Source: Alphaproteobacteria bacterium (GTDB lineage: Bacteria > Pseudomonadota > Alphaproteobacteria > Caulobacterales > Aquidulcibacteraceae). From it: 39,340 bases of DNA. The first letter of the stretch is position 1; every line of letters begins with the position of its first letter. This document shows, piece after piece, positions 1 to 8,744 of the stretch. Under the pieces are notes generated by a model that saw only the letters and a list, made by a program, of their open reading frames with translations, ran no database searches and was not told the origin of the DNA. Both the position numbers and the translations under genes were made by a program. Location: assembly GCA_030430715.1 (NCBI GenBank), contig JAUIJZ010000021.1, forward strand, positions 1 through 39,340, given 5' to 3'.

Positions 1-2
1 CT

Positions 3-863
3 GACAATATCGAGTTCATCCGCCGCATAAACGGACTAAACTCTATCGAAGACGTGCATCGCATCGTTTTCGACGCGCGCTATCTCGTTCTCGGTCTCGG
101 CGATGTCTATCTCGGCGCGCCTGTCGCCACGCCGATCGATCCGCGCCATCGCCTCGTCACCACGAAATACAATCCCGCACGCACTTGGACGCCGCCCAAT
201 GTTGTCGGCATTGGCGGCGCCTATATGTGCATTTACGGCATGGAGGGTCCCGGCGGATATCAATTGTTCGGCCGCACGATTCAGGTCTGGAATTCGTATC
301 GGCAAACAAAGCATTTCCGCGAGGGCAAACCATGGCTGCTGCGCTTCTTCGATCAGATCCGCTTCTTTCCTGTCAGCCATGAAGAACTGATTGAGTGGAG
401 GCGTGACTTCTCGTGCGGGCGGCGCAGCCTCGACATTGAGCATGGCGAATTTCGTCTCGCGAACTATCGCCGATTCCTTGCCGAAAACGCTTCAAGCATT
501 TCCAGTTTTCAGCGCACGCGTGAGGCCGCCTTTCACACCGAGCGCCAGGATTGGCAAACGCGCGGCGAGTTCGATCGCGTAGCTGCGCTCGTCGACAATG
601 CGGACGCTGGCGAACAAACCGACATCATCGTTCCAGACGGATGCCAAGCCGTGGAATCTCCTCTGAACGGTGGCGTGCACTCCATAAAGGTCGAGGCCGG
701 CGCCATCGTTAGTGAGGGTGATGTGATCGCCGTACTCGAAGCGATGAAGGCGGAATGCGAAATACGTGCGCCCATCGGCGGACGCATCCGCGTTGTCTAC
801 GCCAAGGAAAAGCAGAGCGTCAGCGCCGGCGCCCCCCTTCTCGCTATAGAGCCTAACACATGA
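3..863 (+). CDS. Urea/guanidine carboxylase, C-terminal part (5' end outside window)
   Basis: This frame is open from the first full codon of the window, so the gene starts upstream and only the last 286 residues are seen. They match the end of the large biotin-dependent urea carboxylase: the carboxyltransferase part with the stretch around '[20 protein letters not shown]', then '[17 protein letters not shown]', and a C-terminal biotinyl domain with the motif EAMKAE. The biotinylated lysine is codon 747-749. The family carboxylates urea (some members carboxylate guanidine) with ATP and bicarbonate, in the cytoplasm. The stop TGA overlaps the ATG of the allophanate hydrolase (ATGA, 860-863), so the two are translationally coupled and act in sequence. 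The biotin carboxylase domain and the residues that separate urea from guanidine enzymes are not in the window, so the substrate is open. Confidence 0.93.
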   Translation, partial: DNIEFIRRINGLNSIEDVHRIVFDARYLVLGLGDVYLGAPVATPIDPRHRLVTTKYNPARTWTPPNVVGIGGAYMCIYGMEGPGGYQLFGRTIQVWNSYRQTKHFREGKPWLLRFFDQIRFFPVSHEELIEWRRDFSCGRRSLDIEHGEFRLANYRRFLAENASSISSFQRTREAAFHTERQDWQTRGEFDRVAALVDNADAGEQTDIIVPDGCQAVESPLNGGVHSIKVEAGAIVSEGDVIAVLEAMKAECEIRAPIGGRIRVVYAKEKQSVSAGAPLLAIEPNT

Positions 864-2629
864 ACAGAATTTTCGTTTCAGCCATCGCCGACGATGTGCA
901 GTCTGGCGCACGCAGCGCCGTGAGCGTTGCGGAAAAAGCGATCGCCCGCTGTGTGGCGTATGACGCCATTCAGCCGCAAGTATGGATCACACGGCGTAGC
1001 GAATCCGAAATTCTGAGCGCGGCTGAAAAAATAGATGCGCGCATCGCACGCGGCGAGAAATTGCCCCTCGCCGGCGTCCCATTTGCGGTGAAAGACAATA
1101 TCGATGTCGCCGCAATGCCCACGACGGCGGCGTGTCCACCCTTCGCGCATACGCCCGCCGAATCCGCCGAAGTGGTGCGCCGCTTGGAACAAGCCGGCGC
1201 CCTGCTCATCGGCAAAACAAATCTCGATCAATTCGCCACCGGCCTCGTCGGCGCGCGGTCGCCCTATGGCGCACCTACGTGCGTATTCAATCACGATTAC
1301 GTCTCCGGCGGATCCAGTTCGGGCTCGGCCGTTTCAGTGGCGGCGGGCCTCACCGCGTTTGCGCTCGGCACCGATACAGCCGGCTCTGGACGCGTACCGG
1401 CCGCCTTCAACCATTTGATCGGCTACAAACCGACCAAAGGCCGCTGGAGCACCCGCGGGCTATTGCCGGCCTGTCGCTCGCTCGATTGCATTACCGTATT
1501 CGCCAATGATGTCGCTGACGCAGCGCTTGTCGATAGCGTGCTCAACGCATTTGACGCTGACGATTCATACTCACGCCCCGCGAACGACTTGCCCGCAATC
1601 GCGAAGCCGCGCATCGGCTTTACGCCGATCGACAGCATTGATTTTGACGGCGATGCGGCGTCGCGCGTGCTCTACCAGGCCGCCGCGGCGCAGCTGTCTG
1701 AACTCGGCGACGGATCTTCAGCGGACATCGACATCACGCCGCTGCTGGAATGCGCCAAGCTGTTGTATGATGGGCCGTGGGTTGCGGAACGCACCGCGGC
1801 CCTAATGCCGCTTCTGAAATCAAATCCCGGCGCGATCCATCCGACCGTGCGCGCCATCGTCGAACGCGGTCTCTCATTCGACGCAGTGCAAACCTTCGAA
1901 AGCCAATACGAGCTGCAAGCCTATATGCGCATTGCAGAAGCGATGTGGCGCGATATCGATGTGTTGGTTTTGCCGACCACGCCAACCATCTTTCGCCTCG
2001 ACGCTGTGCGCGCCGACCCTATCGCACTTAATGCAAAGCTCGGCCGTTTCACCAATTTTGTGAACTTGCTCGACATGAGCGCAATCGCAGTGCCCGCCGG
2101 ATTTCGCGCTGATGGCACGGGGTTCGGCATCACACTCATTGGTCCTGCCTGGGCCGAGCCTACCCTGTTCGCGCTCGCGAAACATTACATGGAGAGCTTC
2201 GCCATGCCCTCAACGCCACCGCTCGATCTCACACCGCCCCCGCAAGGGGTAAAGCTCGCCGTCGTTGGCGCGCACCTGCAAGGCATGCCGCTGCATCACC
2301 AGCTCGCCGACAGAAACGCACGTTTCATTGGCGCCGCGAAAACGGCGCCCAGCTACAAACTGTTCGCCATGCCAACGACGCCGCCCAAGCCCGCGCTCAT
2401 CCACGACACATCGGGCGCAGCCATCGAGGTCGAGATCTACGAACTCAGCTATGAAGCGTTCGGCAGTTTCGTCACGGAAATTCCCGCACCGCTTGCCATG
2501 GGCACAGTGACGCTTGAAAGCGGCGAAGAGATCAAGGGCTTCGTCGCCGAGCCGCGCGCGCTGGACGGCGCCGAAGACGTCACCAAGTTTGGCGGTTGGC
2601 GCGCCTATCGCGCCTCACTAACGGCTTAG
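860..2629 (+). CDS. atzF: Allophanate hydrolase
   Basis: The 589-residue protein hydrolyses allophanate, the carboxylase product, to ammonia and CO2. Residues about 60-440 are an amidase-signature domain. The Ser-cisSer-Lys triad can be placed at K78 (in [10 protein letters not shown]), S152 (GGSSSGS) and S176 (DTAGSGRVP); 'GYKPTKG' follows. From about residue 455 ('[20 protein letters not shown]') there is the C-terminal domain specific to allophanate hydrolases rather than to other amidases, ending in '[11 protein letters not shown]'. The length is normal for the stand-alone bacterial enzyme. The start codon overlaps the stop of the carboxylase. The stop codon overlaps by 4 bases the stop of the convergent ABC ATPase gene. 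The symbol is given for the AtzF family; in yeast the same activity is part of Dur1,2. Confidence 0.95.
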   Translation: MNRIFVSAIADDVQSGARSAVSVAEKAIARCVAYDAIQPQVWITRRSESEILSAAEKIDARIARGEKLPLAGVPFAVKDNIDVAAMPTTAACPPFAHTPAESAEVVRRLEQAGALLIGKTNLDQFATGLVGARSPYGAPTCVFNHDYVSGGSSSGSAVSVAAGLTAFALGTDTAGSGRVPAAFNHLIGYKPTKGRWSTRGLLPACRSLDCITVFANDVADAALVDSVLNAFDADDSYSRPANDLPAIAKPRIGFTPIDSIDFDGDAASRVLYQAAAAQLSELGDGSSADIDITPLLECAKLLYDGPWVAERTAALMPLLKSNPGAIHPTVRAIVERGLSFDAVQTFESQYELQAYMRIAEAMWRDIDVLVLPTTPTIFRLDAVRADPIALNAKLGRFTNFVNLLDMSAIAVPAGFRADGTGFGITLIGPAWAEPTLFALAKHYMESFAMPSTPPLDLTPPPQGVKLAVVGAHLQGMPLHHQLADRNARFIGAAKTAPSYKLFAMPTTPPKPALIHDTSGAAIEVEIYELSYEAFGSFVTEIPAPLAMGTVTLESGEEIKGFVAEPRALDGAEDVTKFGGWRAYRASLTA

Positions 2630-3396
2630 GCGCCCGCCGCCATCGCCTCTATTTCCGGCGGCGGCACGGCATTGGCTTTGCGATCCAGCTTCACATCGTA
2701 AACGATGGTTGCGCCATAACGATTAGGCGCTTGCGCATCGTGCCGCGCTTTGTCGAGCGCGATCACCCGCGTGCCGAGCGCGAACGCCTCTTTAATGTCG
2801 TGCGTGACCATGAAAATGGTGAGCCCGTTCGTGCGCCATATATCCGTGATGAGCACGTGCATGTCCGCGCGCACGCCGGGATCGAGCGCGCCAAACGGTT
2901 CGTCCAGCAACAACACTTTCGGCTTCATAATCAGCGCTTGCGCAATCGCCACCCGCTGCTGCATGCCGCCCGACAATTGCGCCGGATAAAGCTTTCGCGC
3001 GTCTTTCAGCCCCACGGAAGCCAGCATCGCGTCGACTTCGTCCAGCGCCGCGCGCCGCTTCTTGCCGCCCAAATGTCCAAAAACGGGCGAACCTTTGCAC
3101 TCCAATCCGAACAGCACGTTCTCGCGCACGTTCATGTGCGGAAAGATCGAATACCTTTGGAACACGACGCCGCGATCCGGGCCCGGCTCGTCACGCAATT
3201 TTTCGCCGAACAGCATCGCCTTGCCGCGCGTGGGCGCCTCCTGCCCCAACAGCAAACGCAAAAGCGTCGTCTTGCCCGCGCCAGAGGGACCCACGATTGA
3301 AACGAACGATCCTGGCGAGACAGCGAGATTCACGCGTTCGAGCACGATCTTGGATCCGTACTCGACCCACACTTGCGTAAGTTTCAGCGCGTCCAT
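2626..3396 (-). CDS. ABC importer ATPase (urea-carboxylase-associated, NitT/TauT type)
   Basis: This 256-residue cytoplasmic ATPase powers the importer formed with the next two upstream genes. The Walker A motif GPSGAGKT is at residues 36-43, the signature is LSGGMQQR, and the Walker B stretch is 'KVLLLDEPFGALDP', followed by a D-loop and the H-loop in 'MVTHDIKEA'. It resembles the nitrate/taurine/sulfonate ATPases (SsuB/TauB). Its ATG overlaps the stop of the permease (TGATG at 3394-3398), so both are made together. The substrate cannot be read from an ATPase. Context with carboxylase, allophanate hydrolase and the binding protein points to urea or guanidine. The gene ends inside the last codons of the convergent allophanate hydrolase gene. 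Confidence 0.92.
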   Translation of the reverse strand: MDALKLTQVWVEYGSKIVLERVNLAVSPGSFVSIVGPSGAGKTTLLRLLLGQEAPTRGKAMLFGEKLRDEPGPDRGVVFQRYSIFPHMNVRENVLFGLECKGSPVFGHLGGKKRRAALDEVDAMLASVGLKDARKLYPAQLSGGMQQRVAIAQALIMKPKVLLLDEPFGALDPGVRADMHVLITDIWRTNGLTIFMVTHDIKEAFALGTRVIALDKARHDAQAPNRYGATIVYDVKLDRKANAVPPPEIEAMAAGA

Positions 3397-4217
3397 CAGC
3401 GTGCACCCTTCGGATGCGCCCAGCCGAATGCGGAGCGATTGACTTGCGCCAGCAAGAAATCAAGCGTCACCGCCAGGAGCGCGATCCATACGACGTAAGG
3501 CAGGATGATATCCATCGACAGATAACGGCGCACAAGGAAGATGCGATAGCCGAGCCCGACATCGGACGCGATTGCTTCGGCCGCGATGAGAAACACCCAT
3601 GCCGGTCCAAGCTGTAGGCGTAGGATATCGATCAAGCGTGGCAGGCTCTGCGGTAGCGCAATGCGCGTAAGGATGTGCCACGTATTGGCGCCGAGCGTTT
3701 GCGCCTTGATCAGCAATTCTTCCGGGATCGAGCGTACATGCGCGGTTAGATCGCGCACCATGCAGGGAATGACTCCGATCATGATCAGCGCGATCTTCGC
3801 CGTCTCACCAAGCCCCAGCAGGATGAACAGGATGGGTAAGAGCGCGATCGGCGGCGCCATGGCGATCGCCGTGACGATCGGCCCCGCCAGAGCACGCAAC
3901 GCCGGCAACAAACCAAGCAACAAGCCCAGCACCAAAGTGATGAGCATGGAGAGCCCTAGGGCCACGCCGAGGCGAAACAGACTCGCCTGCGTATCCATCC
4001 AAAGCAATATCTCGCCGCGCTGCTGATCGACCTGAAGCGCCATGATGTTGATGGCGCGCGCGAATGCCTCCAGCGTCGGCAGGATTTTGTCGCTGGGATT
4101 GATCGCATGGCGCGCTTCCGACGCCATCACATAGACAAGCGCCAACGCCAGAAACGGCAGCACCGAAAGGAAGAGGAGAACGCCGCCGCGCGGCTTCACA
4201 TTGAGTAAGCGGCGCAC
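3396..4217 (-). CDS. ABC importer permease (urea-carboxylase-associated)
   Basis: The 273-residue inner-membrane protein has about six hydrophobic segments. The first is near residues 15-32 and the rest follow a long periplasmic loop (about 35-75). The EAA-type cytoplasmic loop that docks on the ATPase is visible as 'EELLIKAQTLGANTWHILTR'. This is the BPD-transport permease fold of the NitT/TauT group. The start is GTG at 4217, with an AGAGGGA-like ribosome site about 7 bases upstream. It lies 27 bases after the binding-protein gene and overlaps the ATPase gene, giving the order binding protein, permease, ATPase. Substrate specificity is inferred only from neighbours. Confidence 0.9.
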   Translation of the reverse strand: MRRLLNVKPRGGVLLFLSVLPFLALALVYVMASEARHAINPSDKILPTLEAFARAINIMALQVDQQRGEILLWMDTQASLFRLGVALGLSMLITLVLGLLLGLLPALRALAGPIVTAIAMAPPIALLPILFILLGLGETAKIALIMIGVIPCMVRDLTAHVRSIPEELLIKAQTLGANTWHILTRIALPQSLPRLIDILRLQLGPAWVFLIAAEAIASDVGLGYRIFLVRRYLSMDIILPYVVWIALLAVTLDFLLAQVNRSAFGWAHPKGAR

Positions 4218-4244
4218 GCGGCGTCCCTCTTCGATTCAATTTGC

Positions 4245-5339
4245 TTACGGGGCCAACTGCCCTTCAGCGGCAAGCGCCGTATAGCTGGGATCGAACCGCA
4301 GCTTCACATTGTCGGCGCCGCCAAGCGTTTCTCCATCCGGGAACGCGATGCCAATCGCATCCACGGATGTCGCGCCTTGACCGAACAGACCATTATCAAA
4401 GCTGAAGTGACGCACCCGATCCGTCGCCGCCTTCAAATCTGGACTGTTGAAGAAGGCGAGCGCCTCGCTGGCTTGATAATACATCGCCGTGGTTGCCAGC
4501 TGGGCCTCATAGCCCGCCTGATCAGTGCCGGACAATTCGCCCATCGCCGCGCGCGCCGCAGCGCCTTCCGGCGTCTCCGCGCTCATAAGCGCCATGGTCT
4601 CATACCAAATGCCCGCCAGCGCTTTTCCGAGATCCGGATTCGATTGCAACGCTTCCGTGCGCACGATCAGCGTATCAAGGATTTCACCCGGCACCGCCGC
4701 GGAATCGAACACGATGTTCGCATTCGGCAACGCCGCAATGGTCGACAATTGCGGGTTCCACGTCACCACAGCCGTGGTGGAGGCCGCGCTGAATGAAGCT
4801 ACGATATCCGCGTCCGACGTATTGACGACATTCACATCAGTCGGCGCCAAGCCGGCTTCTTCCAGCGCACGCGCCAGCAGATAGTGCGAAACCGACAACT
4901 CAACCAGGTTCACAGGACGCCCAGCAATGTCCGCCAGAGTGGAGCTGTCCTTCAGAATGACGCCGTCATTGCCGTTTGAATAATCGCCAACAATAACAAC
5001 GCTGGTATCGACACCGCCCGCAGCCGGGATCGTCAGAGCATCCATCGTCGTGGACGTCACCGCATCAACCGTGCCGGCCGTGAATTGGTTCAGCGATTCA
5101 ACGTAATCGTTCACCTGCGTGATGTTCAGCGTCAGGCCGTAGCGGTCCGCCCATTTCTGCACGATGCCCGCCTGCTCCGCGTAAGGCCACGGCATCCAGC
5201 CGACATAGATCGACCATGCAATTGTAAATTCCGTGCGCGCGGGCGTAGCACCACCCTCTTCACTCGGGCTGCACGCCGATGCAGCAAAACTTAACGCCAG
5301 AATGGCGGCGCCGCCGCCCAACAACTTTCTGCGATTCAT
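4245..5339 (-). CDS. ABC importer periplasmic binding protein, urea-carboxylase-region type
   Basis: This 364-residue exported protein captures the substrate for the importer. The N-terminus has a basic start (MNRRK), a hydrophobic stretch to about residue 20, and 'AASAC' with Cys23, so it may be a lipoprotein; the lipobox is imperfect because residue -3 is Ala. The mature part begins 'FTIAWSIYVGWMPWPYA' and continues 'FTAGTVDAVTSTTMDAL', typical of NitT/TauT-like binding proteins. It most resembles the family found beside urea carboxylase genes (the TIGR03427 type, recalled and not searched). An AGGGGA ribosome site sits 6 bases before the ATG. I looked upstream for a guanidine-I riboswitch and found none. 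Confidence 0.9.
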   Translation of the reverse strand: MNRRKLLGGGAAILALSFAASACSPSEEGGATPARTEFTIAWSIYVGWMPWPYAEQAGIVQKWADRYGLTLNITQVNDYVESLNQFTAGTVDAVTSTTMDALTIPAAGGVDTSVVIVGDYSNGNDGVILKDSSTLADIAGRPVNLVELSVSHYLLARALEEAGLAPTDVNVVNTSDADIVASFSAASTTAVVTWNPQLSTIAALPNANIVFDSAAVPGEILDTLIVRTEALQSNPDLGKALAGIWYETMALMSAETPEGAAARAAMGELSGTDQAGYEAQLATTAMYYQASEALAFFNSPDLKAATDRVRHFSFDNGLFGQGATSVDAIGIAFPDGETLGGADNVKLRFDPSYTALAAEGQLAP

Positions 5340-5511
5340 ACCGGATCCCCTCGCATCGGCCTCGCGCCGCGCCAGTATTACAGAACGCCGAAATCGTAAT
5401 AATCAACGCGACGGGCGGCCTGGGCCGGATCGAATACGGAGCTGCTCAATTCTGCGGCGCCCTGCTCCCGCTCTGAACTCATAAGCGCCACTGGCGCCCA
5501 TTGCGCTTGTC
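5340..5511 (-). promoter_or_regulatory. Intergenic region, probable promoter of the ABC importer
   Basis: The 172 bases separate the regulator gene from the importer genes, both on the minus strand. It is somewhat richer in A+T around 5375-5415 than its surroundings and must hold any separate importer promoter. I could not assign -35 and -10 boxes with confidence. No guanidine-I (ykkC) consensus is recognisable on the transcribed strand, and the TCCCC/GGGGA palindrome found upstream of the regulator is absent. Only the ribosome-site bases AGGGGA resemble one arm of it. Confidence 0.35.
5483..5508 (-). terminator. Weak hairpin just after the regulator gene
   Basis: Four bases after the regulator's stop codon the minus strand reads AAGCGC, then GGCGCC AGT GGCGC TT. 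It can fold either as a 6-bp outer stem (AAGCGC with GCGCTT) or as a tight 5-bp stem with a 3-base loop. There is no run of T after it, so it is at best a weak or Rho-assisted stop; it could also be a regulatory inverted repeat for the importer promoter. Confidence 0.22.
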
Positions 5512-6624
5512 TCAGGCGATCGTCAGCACGCTGCGATGAACGAAGCGCACCAAGTCGGCTTGGCCGCGCGCGCCCATCTTAGCGAAGATCCGCTTTGAAT
5601 ACGTGCGCGCCGATTCAAGCGTCAGCCCCAATTCGTGTGCAGCTTCAGCGATTGTCATGCCCCTGCTGAGCGCAAGCGCGAGGCTCGCTTGCCTTGGCGT
5701 GAGTTCGAACAAATCGCCCAATTGCTCGCAGCGGTCGGCGGACGACCATTGATCGGAGTGAATGTACGCGACCAGACTTGGCGTCAGACGCGTTGCGTTC
5801 GCGGAGATGTTTGCCCGCACCAGCAACATGTCCAGCCACGGCTCCCGGCTCAGCACAATCGCACGCGGCTTTGCGTGCGGGTCTGAAATGACTGCTTTGA
5901 ACGCGGCGGCTATATCGCGCTCGACATCAGCGTCGCGCGCTGAAAGCTTGTTGCCGCGGCCGCGCACCAAAACCTTGGATTCATCGAGCATATTTTGGCC
6001 GTAAGCATCGGCCTCTAGTACGCACCCCTCGGCATCCAGCGTCACCCAGCCGAAATTCATGCGCCGCACGGCCTCATTTGCAACCAGCGCCGCCGTTTTC
6101 TCGCGCTCCAGCGTGACATAGCTCCGCAATGTCGCGCGTAGATAAGGCGCCAAGGCGGACAGCAGCGCATCGTGTTCGGCGTCAAACTCCCGTTTGCGCC
6201 GCGATAACGTAAGCCATGCGCTGACGCCGCTCGCCTCTTCCACGCGCAGCATACGCAAGATGTTCATGCCGCTCGGCGCCAGCAGACGCTTTCGGTAGGC
6301 CTCGTGTTGCGGATCGCCAGCGCGCAATAGATCAGTCAGCGCGTAGACCTTGCCGGCTTCCATATCGTGGTAAGGCAGCGGATCGCTCTTATGCAGGCTG
6401 TCGCGATAGAGCTGCGCGATCCCCGGCGGCGATTGTTTGCCCGACGCCAGATGAATAAGCCGCCCCCCCGGCCCGCCGCCATGCAAAGGCCGGAAGATGA
6501 GGCTGGCATAATCAGCGCCCGCGCGCCGCCGCAACCGGCCGATAAAGGTCGACCAAAGCGGATCCTCAACCATTCCTTCAATCAGCGGCTCGAGCAACTC
6601 GGCCGCATCCGCCTGCGCTAACAT
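5512..6624 (-). CDS. LuxR-type transcriptional regulator with long sensory N-terminus
   Basis: The 370-residue cytoplasmic protein ends in a LuxR-type helix-turn-helix (about residues 305-365): 'ELTPRQASLALALSRGMTIAEAAHELGL', then 'ARTYSKRIFAKMGARGQADLV'. The N-terminal 160 residues look GAF-like and the middle (about 185-290) PAS-like, so it should sense a small molecule. There is no receiver domain and no acyl-homoserine-lactone signature I recognise. The domain calls for the N-terminus come from overall pattern only. It follows the reductase gene by 44 bases. A palindrome (6632-6645) sits directly in front of its ATG, and one arm supplies the GGGGA ribosome site. A second copy of that palindrome in the receptor/SDR promoter suggests this protein controls both. 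Confidence 0.85.
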   Translation of the reverse strand: MLAQADAAELLEPLIEGMVEDPLWSTFIGRLRRRAGADYASLIFRPLHGGGPGGRLIHLASGKQSPPGIAQLYRDSLHKSDPLPYHDMEAGKVYALTDLLRAGDPQHEAYRKRLLAPSGMNILRMLRVEEASGVSAWLTLSRRKREFDAEHDALLSALAPYLRATLRSYVTLEREKTAALVANEAVRRMNFGWVTLDAEGCVLEADAYGQNMLDESKVLVRGRGNKLSARDADVERDIAAAFKAVISDPHAKPRAIVLSREPWLDMLLVRANISANATRLTPSLVAYIHSDQWSSADRCEQLGDLFELTPRQASLALALSRGMTIAEAAHELGLTLESARTYSKRIFAKMGARGQADLVRFVHRSVLTIA

Positions 6625-6630
6625 TGCGAT

Positions 6631-6646
6631 GTCCCCAAACGGGGAT
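6631..6646. promoter_or_regulatory. Palindrome, candidate operator of the LuxR-type regulator (copy 1)
   Basis: TCCCC-AAAC-GGGGA occupies 6632-6645, in the 44-base gap before the regulator's ATG (6624). On the transcribed minus strand the second arm GGGGA doubles as the ribosome binding site, so bound protein, or an RNA hairpin of the same bases, could shut the gene off. A near-identical copy is at 8654-8669. Confidence 0.5.
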
Positions 6647-6668
6647 TATCGCGGCAAATCCGGCGCGA

Positions 6669-7739
6669 TCAAGCTGGACGCGCCAATCCGTGCGGCTGCA
6701 TCACGCCAAGGTCGACATGGGTGACCAGCCCAGGCTGTGCATCGCACAACGCCGGCAGCGCGGTCGCACCCAGCAGGCCCGTCCACGGCAGGCCGAAAAA
6801 GGGCCGCTTGCCATCGGCATCTGGCGGACTCTGCAGCCGCACCTCAAGCGGCGGATCGCCTTGAATCGTCACTTGGTAGCGGCTGTCGATGTCCCATTTG
6901 GGCTCTACGTTTTCGCCCATGGTCCAGTAGAAATGGTACGAGATAAGCGGTCTGCCGTCGGCGTATGCAGTCCACTCGTAGTGTTGCCCGCCGACAGTGC
7001 CTTTCTTGACGATGCCCCCGCCCGTGCGTCCCTCGCCGAGCGTATAGGGAATATCCTTGGTGGCTTTGGCCACCTCGAAATTGGACGTCACCTTCTCGAT
7101 CTGCTTGCCCAAACTTTTCGCGACGAGATCGAGCGATTGATAGAAATGGCGCCATGTATCCGGCGCACGGCGCGGCTTGGCCAGCAATTCGGCCGGGTCG
7201 GCGCCGAAGCCCATCATCTCCGTGTACACCATCGGATTTTTGTCTTTGTCGATGAATTCCGTGATCTGGATGCGATCAATCCGATTCATCAGCCGCGCCA
7301 AGGTCAACGGCAGAATGTCTCCGGAAAAACCGGGATGAACGCCGCAGCCAAGATACGAGGTTTTGCCATCGCGGCAGGCCGCTTCAATTTTTTCCTGCTC
7401 GGCTTCAAAATATTCGTTCGGCAGAAACGGCCCAGCTACCGACGCAACGTTCTTACCTGAACACAGCAAGCGGCAGATCATATCTACATCCGTGATGATC
7501 GGCGCAAACAGAACGCCGTCCGCCTTAAGCGCCAAGATCTTTTCCACGTCATCGGTGGCCTCGACGCCGGTTTTGACGGAAAGACCGGCAATTTCACCCG
7601 CATCCTTACCGGCCTTATCAGGATTGGTGACGAGCACGCCAGCCAATTCGATGTGCGGATTTTCGATGAAGTGCCGCAACGCGGTTTTTCCAACCACGCC
7701 GGTGCACCATTGGATGATGCGATATTTTTTCTGAGACAT
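6669..7739 (-). CDS. Dihydrodipicolinate-reductase-like NAD(P)-dependent enzyme
   Basis: The 356-residue protein opens with a Rossmann fold: 'YRIIQWCTGVVGKTALRHF' holds the TGxxG nucleotide-binding turn, with conserved follow-up 'IELAGVLVTNPDKAGKDAGE' and 'CSGKNVASVAGPF'. This is the DapB-N-like group that also contains 2,4-diaminopentanoate dehydrogenase-like enzymes. It is longer than true DapB (about 270) and lacks the lysine-pathway context, so I do not call it dapB. The substrate is unknown. An AGGAAA ribosome site precedes the ATG by 7 bases. It lies 24 bases after the SDR gene and 44 before the regulator, and is probably cotranscribed with the SDR. Confidence 0.82.
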   Translation of the reverse strand: MSQKKYRIIQWCTGVVGKTALRHFIENPHIELAGVLVTNPDKAGKDAGEIAGLSVKTGVEATDDVEKILALKADGVLFAPIITDVDMICRLLCSGKNVASVAGPFLPNEYFEAEQEKIEAACRDGKTSYLGCGVHPGFSGDILPLTLARLMNRIDRIQITEFIDKDKNPMVYTEMMGFGADPAELLAKPRRAPDTWRHFYQSLDLVAKSLGKQIEKVTSNFEVAKATKDIPYTLGEGRTGGGIVKKGTVGGQHYEWTAYADGRPLISYHFYWTMGENVEPKWDIDSRYQVTIQGDPPLEVRLQSPPDADGKRPFFGLPWTGLLGATALPALCDAQPGLVTHVDLGVMQPHGLARPA

Positions 7740-7763
7740 CGGGCGTTTCCTATACGTGTTGCG

Positions 7764-8570
7764 TCAGACCACGGCGCGGACTTGCCCGCCGTCGACGCGA
7801 TAATTCGAACCGGTGACATAACCGAGCGCCGGGCTCGCCAGCATGCACGCGACCATCGCCACCTCTTCAGGGAGGCCCAGCCGTCCCACGGGCGGCAAAT
7901 CGAACACCCTCTCTTCCGCCAAGCGCCGCGCGATTTCATCGAACGGCATGTTGGGGTCGCCAAACTTTGCGCGCCCAAACCGTACCAAACCGTCGACCAT
8001 GATCACGCCGGGCGTCACCGTGTTGACGGTGACGCCAACAGCTTTCAGTGAGCCGGACAAACTGACAGTAAAATTGTTCAGCGCCGCCTTCGCAGCGGAA
8101 TAATCGACGCCCACATTGTTGGGCTGGATCGCCACCGAGCTGGACACGTTGATCACCCGGCCGAAATGCGCCGCGACCATGTCCGGAACAGCGAGCAGCG
8201 CCAAGCGCACGGCCGCGAGCGTATTCGCGTTATAATTCGAGACGAAATCCTCCGGCTTGATATCGACCGGCGCCTTGGAGGTGTTGCCGGTTGAGCTGCC
8301 GCCGGCATTGTTGATCAGGATTTCGATATTTCCGCCCAGCGCCTTGCACGCGGCTTGATGCACGGAAGCCGCGCCCTCGTCGGTGGACAATTCGCCAATG
8401 GCGACGCCCGCCGCCTTGATGTCGCCCGCGACTTTCTCAGCGCGCTCTTGATTGCGGCCATGCACGACGACCTTGGCGCCCTCCTGCGACAGCGCACGGG
8501 CAATGGCTTCGCCAATGCCGCTGCTGCTGCCCGTGACCAGCGCACGCCGTCCGGCAAGTTTCAAATCCAC
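7764..8570 (-). CDS. Short-chain dehydrogenase/reductase (SDR)
   Basis: This 268-residue cytoplasmic oxidoreductase of the classical SDR family has the cofactor motif TGSSSGIG (13-20), NNAG (87-90), a catalytic Ser around 143-145 (NVSSS) and the YxxxK pair Y157/K161. It acts on an alcohol/ketone of an unknown substrate. 'HGRN' after the second strand would fit NADP(H), but this is a guess. The start is GTG at 8570, supported by a very strong GGGAGGTG ribosome site about 5 bases upstream. It is divergent from the TonB-dependent receptor across 223 bases, and first in the minus-strand run SDR, reductase, regulator. Confidence 0.92.
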   Translation of the reverse strand: MDLKLAGRRALVTGSSSGIGEAIARALSQEGAKVVVHGRNQERAEKVAGDIKAAGVAIGELSTDEGAASVHQAACKALGGNIEILINNAGGSSTGNTSKAPVDIKPEDFVSNYNANTLAAVRLALLAVPDMVAAHFGRVINVSSSVAIQPNNVGVDYSAAKAALNNFTVSLSGSLKAVGVTVNTVTPGVIMVDGLVRFGRAKFGDPNMPFDEIARRLAEERVFDLPPVGRLGLPEEVAMVACMLASPALGYVTGSNYRVDGGQVRAVV

Positions 8571-8653
8571 CCTGCACCTCCCTTATTTTTCTCGCGCACT
8601 ACGCCAGGCCAGCGGTCGCGTTTGAATTGTCGCGGATATCCAGCGCAAAACCT

Positions 8654-8669
8654 ATCCCCAAATGGGGAT
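8654..8669. promoter_or_regulatory. Palindrome, candidate operator in the SDR/receptor divergent promoter (copy 2)
   Basis: ATCCCC-AAAT-GGGGAT is a 6-bp inverted repeat with a 4-base centre, 84 bases from the SDR start and 125 bases from the receptor ATG. It differs from the copy at 6632-6645 by one base in the centre and by the outermost pair. Its place between divergent promoters is typical of an operator. Confidence 0.55.
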
Positions 8670-8744
8670 GGGTTGGCCGGATCGGCGCCCTCAAACCGCT
8701 CGCGCCCGGCGTTTCGCAGCATTATTTCTGAAACAGCTCTGTCG

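Noticed and set aside
5345-5350. AGGGGATCC before the binding-protein ATG as a third operator copy
   Set aside because: Only one arm is present; the bases are fully explained as the ribosome site.
5340-5511. Guanidine-I riboswitch before the importer genes
   Set aside because: I looked on the transcribed strand for the conserved ykkC core and found nothing similar. A covariance-model search would settle it.
6669-7739. Calling this gene dapB (lysine biosynthesis)
   Set aside because: It is about 90 residues longer than DapB and the neighbours are an SDR, a regulator and a receptor, not lysine genes.
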